From the NCBI GenBank assembly GCA_945971245.1, contig CAMFOZ010000005.1:1-32883 (forward strand): DNA of 32,883 nucleotides, read 5' to 3'. Shown one piece after another: positions 16,078-22,572 of the stretch; the first letter of the stretch is position 1; each line of letters opens with the position of its first letter. This stretch comes from an uncultured Lactobacillus sp. GTDB taxonomy: Bacteria; Bacillota; Bacilli; Lactobacillales; Lactobacillaceae. A program made the translations under genes and the position numbers. Under the pieces are notes generated by a model. That model was not told the origin of the DNA, ran no database searches, and saw only the letters and a list, made by a program, of their open reading frames with translations.

Positions 16078-16121
16078 AGAAAAGCCTAGGATTACCATTT
16101 CGATAATCCTAGGCTTTTTAG
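16078..16121. terminator. Bidirectional intrinsic terminator
   Basis: AAAAGCCTAGGATTA pairs with TAATCCTAGGCTTTT, about 15 bp perfect, around a 9-nt loop. It lies between the convergent GTPase and small membrane protein genes. Confidence 0.92.
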
Positions 16122-16132
16122 GTTGAAGCATT

Positions 16133-16321
16133 CTACTTTCGCTGCACACTGAAGAGATCAAACACAAGACTGATGATAAATGACAGTAAGAAAATACTAT
16201 CAATAATGTACTCACCGACCGAACGATCACCCCTATAGCTGTATATACATAGGCCAACTAGGACAAGGTCAATGTAAAAGCCAATGCTCCGGTAAAAGTT
16301 ATTCTTAAACTGAATTGCCAT
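16133..16321 (-). CDS. Small two-helix membrane protein
   Basis: A 62-residue protein with two hydrophobic segments (about 14-29 and 40-56) separated by a charged loop (YRGDRSVGEY) and a short basic end. No family is recognised. The ATG lies 1 bp beyond the stop codon of the HAD gene and has AGGTGA, inside the end of that gene, as ribosome binding site. A GTG three codons earlier is possible. The gene is less GC-rich than its neighbours. It is the last gene of the minus-strand cluster and precedes the shared terminator. Confidence 0.6.
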   Translation of the reverse strand: MAIQFKNNFYRSIGFYIDLVLVGLCIYSYRGDRSVGEYIIDSIFLLSFIISLVFDLFSVQRK

Positions 16322-16322
16322 T

Positions 16323-17114
16323 TTATTCACCTAACCTCTCAAGTGTGTGTAAGACGGCTTGTTCGTCATTCGTACCGATGACGTGGGTGGCCGCCTGTTG
16401 AACATTTTGGGGTGCGTTCCCCATCGCATAACTGGTCCCGGCTAATTCAAACATCTCGAGGTCGTTCTCACCATCGCCAAACACAACCAGGTCCTGGGGA
16501 CTAACTCCCCACCGATCCAGTAGCAGCTTGAGGCCATGGGACTTATCCATCCCCGGAATGATCAGGTCGATCGCCCCGTTACCACTGGACGTTGCCCGGA
16601 TGATTCCGGCAAAACGAGCGTCAATTTCCCGGGAAATTTCTTCCTGCTGGGCTGGCGGGACGTTCAAGGCAAACTTGAAGATCACATCATCCTGGATGGC
16701 AGAGAAGTCCGTAACCTCCTTGATCCGGGTATAGAAGCGTCGCGCACCCGCACGAAATTCAGCCGGTGCACTGGCCAGGACATAGGCACTACGACGACCA
16801 CAGACGATAAAGTTAACGTCCGGAAGCTTCTCCAGGTACTCAATTACCGCCTGGGCATCCGTCATCGCCAGTCGCCCACAGTGAACCTCTTCCCCGCGGT
16901 CGATTGTCAGCACCCCGTTCTCCGCCACAAAGGCCAGTTGGTCGGCAACCCGTGGAAAAAGGCTACGCAAGAAATAGTATTGGTCCCCGCTAGCCACGAT
17001 AAACCGGATGTCCTTCTCAACCATCGCCGCATAGACCTTGGCAAACAACTGTCGATCGTAGTCGCGCTGGCTGGTCAAAAAGGTTCCGTCAATGTCAGTT
17101 GCTACTGCACGCAT
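16323..17114 (-). CDS. HAD-superfamily (Cof-type) phosphatase
   Basis: A 264-residue protein of the Cof/YidA type with a C2B cap. Motif I VATDIDGTF provides nucleophile Asp 7 and acid/base Asp 9; motif II is ASGDQ with Ser 42; motif III is the Lys in GMDKSHGLK; motif IV is VFGDGENDLEMFE. Members dephosphorylate sugar phosphates, FMN or pyridoxal phosphate, often with broad specificity; the substrate is not evident. The ATG at 17114 has AGGAGG 9 nt upstream, and the preceding ROK kinase stops 1 bp before it, so the two are tightly coupled. A pairing with a sugar kinase suggests control of a sugar-phosphate pool (inference). Confidence 0.9.
   Translation of the reverse strand: MRAVATDIDGTFLTSQRDYDRQLFAKVYAAMVEKDIRFIVASGDQYYFLRSLFPRVADQLAFVAENGVLTIDRGEEVHCGRLAMTDAQAVIEYLEKLPDVNFIVCGRRSAYVLASAPAEFRAGARRFYTRIKEVTDFSAIQDDVIFKFALNVPPAQQEEISREIDARFAGIIRATSSGNGAIDLIIPGMDKSHGLKLLLDRWGVSPQDLVVFGDGENDLEMFELAGTSYAMGNAPQNVQQAATHVIGTNDEQAVLHTLERLGE
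16624..16637. repeat. Second copy of palindrome ATTTCCCGGGAAAT
   Basis: It is identical to the 14-mer at 11281-11294. Here the palindrome extends to 16 bp (16623-16638) and lies within the HAD coding sequence. Confidence 0.55.
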
Positions 17115-17115
17115 G

Positions 17116-18024
17116 TTATTCTTCCTCCTCAATCTTCAACAGTAAACCGTACAGGGCACCCAGCAGGTTCGCCCCGTTACCAAAGCGGGTCGCCATAATT
17201 GTCGGCATTTCAATGTCATCGCGAAGACGGCGATCTCCTTCCTGAAGCAGCCGAAACTGGTGACGGACTTCACTGATCAGGATTAGCTGGGCACTGATTC
17301 CCCCACCAATCACGATCCGGTCAAGGTCAACTACTGCCTGCACGTTGATCAACAGCACGGCTACACGCCGGCAGAAGGCAGTAAAGATCTCCCAGGCTGG
17401 CCCCTTACGCTTATTAATCTCCACAAACACCCGCTGACCATCCTTAAGATCTGGTAGGTTGCAGGCTTGGGCAACTGCCATGATCATCTTAACGGCCGAG
17501 GTGCTAGCACCAACCGTAGCCTGGTGCGGGTCCGTATGGTCATAGTTATTGACGATTGCGCTGAGCTCCCCCGCCCGGAAATGAGGACCGTGCACCAATT
17601 GACCGTTGATAACCAGGCCGCCCCCGACCGAGGTTCCTAGGGTAATCACAGCACCATTCTGGACGTCGGTGAGGTTACCTAGCCAGAGCTCAGCCAGGGT
17701 CGCACAGTTGGCATCGTTACCAACGTAGACTGGTAACCCAGCATATTGACGCAGGTAGGCCGCCAGTGGGAAGTTCCCCATAAAGACCAAGGCCCCTGTA
17801 AACTTAACTGCTCCCGTGGCTGGATTGACAATTCCGGGCACACTCACACAGATTGCAGCGACCCCCGGCTGGCGATCCACAATCTCCGTCAGTAGATGAA
17901 GGAAAGCGGTCTGGTCATGAGGCGTCGCCGTGCGCCGTTTAACGATAATATTTCCAGAATGGTCGATTCGGGCACTCTTCACCGCCGTGCCACCGACATC
18001 AATACTTAAATACTGTCTGGCCAT
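17116..18024 (-). CDS. ROK-family sugar kinase
   Basis: A 302-residue protein with the ROK fold. The phosphate-binding loop is SIDVGGTAVKS (7-17), catalytic Asp is about 104 in VGNDANCAT, the adenosine-side loop is TLGTSVGGG (129-137) and the sugar-binding Glu lies in HFRAGELS. The zinc-binding CGCxGCxE motif of typical ROK glucokinases and repressors is absent, and there is no helix-turn-helix. This points to the zinc-free subgroup that includes beta-glucoside kinases and some N-acetylmannosamine kinases. GAGGAGG precedes the ATG. The HAD phosphatase gene follows with a 1-bp gap. Confidence 0.88.
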   Translation of the reverse strand: MARQYLSIDVGGTAVKSARIDHSGNIIVKRRTATPHDQTAFLHLLTEIVDRQPGVAAICVSVPGIVNPATGAVKFTGALVFMGNFPLAAYLRQYAGLPVYVGNDANCATLAELWLGNLTDVQNGAVITLGTSVGGGLVINGQLVHGPHFRAGELSAIVNNYDHTDPHQATVGASTSAVKMIMAVAQACNLPDLKDGQRVFVEINKRKGPAWEIFTAFCRRVAVLLINVQAVVDLDRIVIGGGISAQLILISEVRHQFRLLQEGDRRLRDDIEMPTIMATRFGNGANLLGALYGLLLKIEEEE

Positions 18025-18066
18025 CGCAACTACCTCCTCACCACATTATGATACCTACATTATACA

Positions 18067-19410
18067 CTACCGTTGTTTACGCAACCGCCAGGCTAGTAAG
18101 CCACAGGCCACACCGATAAGGGCAAACAGCACCCAGCCAAGCCCTAATTGGTACAGGGGAATATGGCTAGCAATCCCGATCAATGCCTGACTACCCGACA
18201 GGTTGCGCAGTACTGGCGGGAAGGCATTGACCATATCCAAGATTGCTGGAACAAAGGTAAATAGTAAACTCCAGCGGTAGACAACCGCCGCATTGTCAAA
18301 GAGCGGTGAAAACATCCCCAACAGAATCAGAACAATCGCCAACGGATACAGAAGCATCAGGACCGGGGTGGACCAGGTCACGATCTTGTCCAACCCCAGA
18401 TTAGCGATAACGAACGAGATGAAACAGTTTAGCCGCAGAAAGGCCTTGTAGGAAATCTGCGGAAAGCGGTCGTGGAAGTCCTGCGAAAAGGCAATCACCA
18501 GCCCCATGGCAGTCGTCATACAGGTAATCGTTGCTAGAGTAAGTAGCAGGGCGTTCCCGAAGTTACCCATGTAGTAGTGGGCCACCTGGTTAAGGGTGGT
18601 TCCCCCGTTGGCTGCGACGGCAAAATGGTTCCGGCTGGTGGTCCCGAGGTAGATCAGTCCCAGGTACATGATCCCGACCCCGGCAATGCCGATCATCCCA
18701 CCCTTGACCGTTGCCAGGGAGGTCTGCTGTCCCCGCTGGAAGCCCATCTGTTGGACCGCCGCGATGATGGTTACCCCAAAGATCAGCATCGCCAGAGCAT
18801 CCATCGTGTTGTAACCCTGTAAGAAGCCGCTAGAAAAGGCATGCTGCAGGTAATCACTTGTCGGCTTCGGCGCATGCAGGCTCCCCATCGGTTTGAGAAA
18901 AGCCATGAAGAAGATGACAAAAAGCATCACCAAAAAGATCGGGTTGAGCACTTTCCCAATAATCTCTGTGATCTTCCCCTCTCGCGTAGCAAAGAAGTAC
19001 ACCAGCAGGAAGAAGAGTCCCGTATAGATTGCCAGGCCCCACGGCTGCATGGCCGTGCTGAGGTAAGGCGCCACCCCAATTGCGTATGGCACCGTCGCCG
19101 AACGTGGCGTGGCACAGAGCGGGCCAATCGTGGCGTGAACCAGCACCAGGAAGATCAGGGCAAACCACGGTCCCACCGGCAGGGCCAATTCAAAGAGGCC
19201 CCTGGACCTGGTAATACTGATTGCCAACAGGGCAAAGAGTGGCAGGAAGACGCCAGAAACAATGAAACCAATGGCGGCCGGCAGCCAATTATAACCAGCC
19301 AGCTGGCCCAGGTGAACCGGGAAGACCAGGTTCCCCGCCCCAAAAATCATTCCAAAGATTAACGACCCAATTGTTAGGTAGGTCTTACTCGCTTTTTTCA
19401 GTGAATTCAT
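18067..19410 (-). CDS. brnQ: Branched-chain amino acid:cation symporter BrnQ
   Basis: A 447-residue membrane protein with 12 predicted segments. The N-terminal GSLIFGMIFGAGNLVFPVHLG is the diagnostic LIVCS-family motif for Na+/H+-coupled import of Leu, Ile and Val. The protein has normal family length and no break. ATG has GAGGAG at 9-nt spacing. An extended -10 (TGCTATAAT) lies 38 bp upstream. The ROK gene begins 42 bp after its stop with no terminator between, so a BrnQ-ROK-HAD-small membrane protein transcript is possible. Confidence 0.95.
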   Translation of the reverse strand: MNSLKKASKTYLTIGSLIFGMIFGAGNLVFPVHLGQLAGYNWLPAAIGFIVSGVFLPLFALLAISITRSRGLFELALPVGPWFALIFLVLVHATIGPLCATPRSATVPYAIGVAPYLSTAMQPWGLAIYTGLFFLLVYFFATREGKITEIIGKVLNPIFLVMLFVIFFMAFLKPMGSLHAPKPTSDYLQHAFSSGFLQGYNTMDALAMLIFGVTIIAAVQQMGFQRGQQTSLATVKGGMIGIAGVGIMYLGLIYLGTTSRNHFAVAANGGTTLNQVAHYYMGNFGNALLLTLATITCMTTAMGLVIAFSQDFHDRFPQISYKAFLRLNCFISFVIANLGLDKIVTWSTPVLMLLYPLAIVLILLGMFSPLFDNAAVVYRWSLLFTFVPAILDMVNAFPPVLRNLSGSQALIGIASHIPLYQLGLGWVLFALIGVACGLLAWRLRKQR

Positions 19411-19447
19411 TCCAATTTCTCCTCTACGTTAATATCAGCAATTGCTA

Positions 19448-19456
19448 ATTATAGCA
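19448..19456 (-). promoter_or_regulatory. brnQ promoter, extended -10
   Basis: TGC directly followed by TATAAT on the minus strand (19456-19448). No good -35 is visible at normal spacing, as is common with an extended -10. Confidence 0.55.
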
Positions 19457-19498
19457 TAGTTTCTCTAACCATCCGGACAACGCTTGTGGTACCCGGTT

Positions 19499-19527
19499 TT
19501 CAGTGAAATGACGTTTTCTTCAGTCAA
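19499..19527 (+). promoter_or_regulatory. Direct repeats, candidate LytTR operator
   Basis: TTCAGTGAA (19499-19507) and TTCAGTCAA (19519-19527) are spaced by 20 bp start to start, two helical turns on the same DNA face. An inverted ACTGAA follows at 19551. LytTR regulators typically bind 9-bp direct repeats with about this period. The repeats lie upstream of the LytTR gene promoter. Binding is inference. Confidence 0.5.
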
Positions 19528-19559
19528 AGATACATAATGGCAGATGAAATACTGAAACA

Positions 19560-19589
19560 TTGGTGATTCGGTAGCAATGCCATTATCAT
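19560..19589 (+). promoter_or_regulatory. Putative promoter of the LytTR response regulator gene
   Basis: TTGGTG (19560-19565), an 18-bp spacer and TATCAT (19584-19589) lie downstream of the direct repeats and 34 bp before the start codon. Confidence 0.4.
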
Positions 19590-19622
19590 AATTAATGAAT
19601 AGATTTAAGGGGAGATTAATTA

Positions 19623-20381
19623 ATGAACATTTTTATTCTAGAAGACAAACAAATCGAGCAGCGCTATCTCGAACAAACCTTGCGTAAAATTCAGACAGAA
19701 CTGAAGATTTCTGAAATGAATATTCTTCCCTTTACCAATGTTGATTCATTGATGGATAAGCTTCCGGAACCAAGCATCAACAACGTTTTCCTACTCGATA
19801 TTCAAATTGCCGGTAATAAAAAAGCTGGCCTCCAAGTTAGCCAGCAAATTCGGCAGCACGATACCTTCGCGACGATTATTTTTATCACCGTCCATGATGA
19901 GTTCCTACCTACTACTTACAAGTTTAAGAGCGAGGCATTGGACTTTATTGCTAAGGACCACGATAACATTGCGGCCAAGCTCAAAGATGACCTTGTGTTT
20001 ATTACCAAGAAACAGCACCAACAGCAGCCCGTCCAATGGCTAACGCTTAAAACAAGCGCCGGATACTTAAAAGAAGATCTTGGTAACATTTATTACTTCG
20101 AGCCTAATCCAACTAACTCGCACCAGTCACTTCTTCATACCACCGACAACCAGGTTCTTACCATTAACGTCACCCTAAACGAACTCGAAAGTGAATTTTC
20201 AGTTCTCTTTCGAGCACACCGGCACTACCTAATCAACCCACTTAAGGTTGTTTCGGTCAATCTCAAGCACCATACCTTGCGATTTAAGAATAATGACCAG
20301 GATTATCCATTCTCCCGGCTACGGACGAAACATCTCTTTGCTCGGTTGAAGGAACTCGAATCCCCACTTAAAATTATTTAG
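19623..20381 (+). CDS. LytTR-family response regulator (AgrA/ComE type)
   Basis: A 252-residue protein. The receiver domain (1-125) has acidic pair Glu 7/Asp 8, phospho-acceptor Asp 59 in VFLLDIQIAG, Thr 89 in FITVHDE and Lys 111. The C-terminal LytTR DNA-binding domain (about 138-248) ends with the characteristic FRAHRHYLINPLKVVSV. It is the DNA-binding half of a peptide-sensing type two-component system; its partner is the GHKL kinase at 21027. ATG has GGGGAG upstream. The gene is AT-richer than the metabolic genes around it. An opposing gene overlaps its 3' end by 8 bp. Confidence 0.92.
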   Translation: MNIFILEDKQIEQRYLEQTLRKIQTELKISEMNILPFTNVDSLMDKLPEPSINNVFLLDIQIAGNKKAGLQVSQQIRQHDTFATIIFITVHDEFLPTTYKFKSEALDFIAKDHDNIAAKLKDDLVFITKKQHQQQPVQWLTLKTSAGYLKEDLGNIYYFEPNPTNSHQSLLHTTDNQVLTINVTLNELESEFSVLFRAHRHYLINPLKVVSVNLKHHTLRFKNNDQDYPFSRLRTKHLFARLKELESPLKII

Positions 20382-20961
20382 TTGAACCACCACTAGTCCC
20401 TTGCCAACTGAAATACTTTATTTCTGGATGACCAGTGATTTTACACCGCCCGTTCGACTTCAGTTTCCCATTCCGACTGGGGTAATAAAACTTCATTGCT
20501 GGATCAGATTGAATCTTCAGGAGGCCGCGTTGGCGACTATCAACATAGCGAACGGGCTTTAGTGAGCGGTAGTTCTTATCGGGACGGATTCTCTTTGCCA
20601 CTACCAAGGTTCCCTGAACCCCATCAGCAGTTTTCTTACGGCGGTCACCAATCAAGTAAAGCATTTTAACAGGATGGCGATGCGCATCATAGAATATCAC
20701 TTTCTGTGGTGCGTTATTTACAAAAATCGTATAAGATAATACTTGGTTATGCTGAATGATGAGCCCAAGCAGGCCGATTGCTAATACTGCAGCAACAGTT
20801 ATGATCACCCCGACCACCCTTTTAGATAGCGGTCGATGGTGTTGTCCTTCCCACTGCTTCTGAGCAGGTAAGGGCTGACCACAATTACTGCATCGTTCAC
20901 TCCCAATCACGTTTAATTTGCCGCAATTAGGGCAGGTAATGCTTAGTTCGTTATTCTTCAT
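20374..20961 (-). CDS. Zinc-ribbon membrane-anchored protein
   Basis: A 195-residue protein. An N-terminal zinc ribbon has two CxxC knuckles, CPNCG (Cys 10, 13) and CSNCG (Cys 24, 27). A polar linker and one membrane helix (about 48-69) follow. The remainder is a basic, beta-rich domain that should lie outside the cell; no family is recognised for it. Similar zinc-ribbon plus helix proteins are frequent in lactobacilli and lack a defined role. It is encoded on the opposite strand between a response regulator and its kinase and overlaps the regulator gene by 8 bp, with no terminator between them. GGGAG precedes the ATG. Confidence 0.8.
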   Translation of the reverse strand: MKNNELSITCPNCGKLNVIGSERCSNCGQPLPAQKQWEGQHHRPLSKRVVGVIITVAAVLAIGLLGLIIQHNQVLSYTIFVNNAPQKVIFYDAHRHPVKMLYLIGDRRKKTADGVQGTLVVAKRIRPDKNYRSLKPVRYVDSRQRGLLKIQSDPAMKFYYPSRNGKLKSNGRCKITGHPEIKYFSWQGTSGGSTK

Positions 20962-21026
20962 TGCGATTTCTCCCTATTAAATGTATGCCATAAGTATACA
21001 ATAATTTTCGTAAAGGCAGTTTTGAT

Positions 21027-22421
21027 ATGATTTATTTTAACCTAATTAACCCATTTACTCTGGCGCCATCGCTTGGTTACCTCATTGTTTGGGCCATCAA
21101 GACCTGTATATTTTACCCGATCTTTTTCCTTGGCACTTACAAACATCTTCATTTACGGCGGATCCCCTTTTATTTCTACCTGATCATTGGCATTGGGGCC
21201 CTTTTTTTACCCTTCTTCTTTTTCCTAAATGACCTGATCTGGATCATCGTCACCATCGCCCTTACCTATTTTCTCGTCGATCACGGTACGGGATCACTCA
21301 CTGACCTCGTTGCCGGCTTTGGCTACAGTCTGCTGGTCTACTACTTTGTCCAGGTAATTGTGTCAGGGATTCTTGCTATCTTTGAAATTACCCTGCTACC
21401 CAGCACCGGCGTCTACTATCTCATCACGAACACCAGCATTCTTATCTGCTATGCGGTGACGCTGCCCATCATCCATGCGAGCCGGCCTTTCTTTAACCGC
21501 TACCTCAATCGGTTACGAAATGGGCATGTCATAAGCGAATGGCTATTCAGCTTAGCCTTCCTCCCCATCGCATACTTCCTCTACTACACGCAATACTACC
21601 GCCGGTTGACACTGCCACCGGTGCTCCCCGAGAGTGCCCCGCCGGTCCTCAACTACCTGGCCTATCTGGCTGTCGGCTTTGGCTACTTTGCCATCGTCCT
21701 GGTAGCAATGGCATTAACCAGTAAGTACCTCGCTAACCGGGATCGGGCCGACGCCGCTGAATATCGGCTAGCGAACCTGGCTAAGTACACCAGCCAGCTC
21801 GAAGTAATGACCGACGACCTGCGCCGCTTCCGTCATGATTACCAGAACATCCTCTATAGCCTTTCCAGTGCGCTGGAAACTAACAATCTCGACTATGCTA
21901 AGCGGGCCCTGAATCACCTGACTCGGGCCACCCAGCGCAACATCAAGGTACCGACCGGAATCATCGGTCCCCTCAAAAACATTACGGATCCCGGCATCAA
22001 GGCCGTAGTCTACAACAAGGTCGCAAATGCCATGGATAAAGGACTCAACCTGGAGATCGAGATTGCTGATCCAATTCAGCTTACCCAGACACTCCAACAG
22101 GTAGACGCAATCCGAATCATCACCATTCTTTTCGACAACGCCATCAAGGCCGCTGCAAAGTCGGAAAAGAAGCTGATCGACTTTAGTCTTTATGAGAACC
22201 AGTTTGCCCAATTCATTGTTGTTGGTAACTCAACTGCTCAAGCAAGAATTGACCTCAACCAGCTTTCTAACATTGCCCACACCGTTACCCTTGGTAGGAA
22301 TCACCACCTTGGTCTACGCAACCTCCAAATCATCCTGGCTCGTTATCCAGGTGCCAGCAATGACCGCAGTTCAAAGGATCACTACTTCGAACAACGAATC
22401 ATTATTCCTAAGAAGAAATAA
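21027..22421 (+). CDS. GHKL sensor histidine kinase (AgrC/HPK10-like)
   Basis: A 464-residue protein. The first 230 residues carry about six to seven membrane segments with short loops, the multi-pass sensor typical of peptide-pheromone kinases. A short coiled region (about 235-262) follows, then the H-box LRRFRHDYQNILYSL with His 270, the N-box LFDNAIKAA (368-376) and the G-box HHLGLRNL (426-433), all intact. The H-box with RHDYxN is typical of the family that pairs with LytTR regulators. No agrB/agrD-like processing or peptide gene is seen nearby. ATG has AAAGG 10 nt upstream. Confidence 0.9.
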   Translation: MIYFNLINPFTLAPSLGYLIVWAIKTCIFYPIFFLGTYKHLHLRRIPFYFYLIIGIGALFLPFFFFLNDLIWIIVTIALTYFLVDHGTGSLTDLVAGFGYSLLVYYFVQVIVSGILAIFEITLLPSTGVYYLITNTSILICYAVTLPIIHASRPFFNRYLNRLRNGHVISEWLFSLAFLPIAYFLYYTQYYRRLTLPPVLPESAPPVLNYLAYLAVGFGYFAIVLVAMALTSKYLANRDRADAAEYRLANLAKYTSQLEVMTDDLRRFRHDYQNILYSLSSALETNNLDYAKRALNHLTRATQRNIKVPTGIIGPLKNITDPGIKAVVYNKVANAMDKGLNLEIEIADPIQLTQTLQQVDAIRIITILFDNAIKAAAKSEKKLIDFSLYENQFAQFIVVGNSTAQARIDLNQLSNIAHTVTLGRNHHLGLRNLQIILARYPGASNDRSSKDHYFEQRIIIPKKK

Positions 22422-22432
22422 CCTATCTTGTC

Positions 22433-22487
22433 AAAAAGCCGCTTTCCCCCAGTCGAACAATTAACAACTAGGGAAAGCGGCTTTTTC
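22433..22487 (+). terminator. Intrinsic terminator after the histidine kinase
   Basis: AAAAAGCCGCTTTCCC pairs with GGGAAAGCGGCTTTTT, a 16-bp perfect stem with a long loop and A/T flanks. Confidence 0.9.
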
Positions 22488-22502
22488 ATATTATTTACCC
22501 AA

Positions 22503-22537
22503 CAAAAAAGAGGACGTTAATTTAACGTCCTCTCTTT
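22503..22537 (-). terminator. Intrinsic terminator after phosphoketolase
   Basis: AGAGGACGTTAA and TTAACGTCCTCT form a near-continuous palindrome. On the minus strand it is followed by TTTTTTG, 36 bp after the phosphoketolase stop. Confidence 0.9.
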
Positions 22538-22572
22538 TACTTATGAGTGTTTATTTAGTAATCAGCAGTCGA

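Noticed and set aside
16009..16257. An 82-codon minus-strand frame overlapping the GTPase 3' end and the terminator
   Set aside because: It runs through the terminator hairpin and into a supported gene; the 62-codon frame beside it has a proper ribosome binding site.
18841..19362. A 173-codon plus-strand frame opposite brnQ
   Set aside because: It is the antisense of membrane-helix codons, Gln/His/Glu-rich, with no ribosome binding site.
19531..19570. A 9-codon peptide (MADEILKHW) upstream of the LytTR gene as a pheromone candidate
   Set aside because: It has no ribosome binding site and no leader or double-glycine or AgrD-like features.
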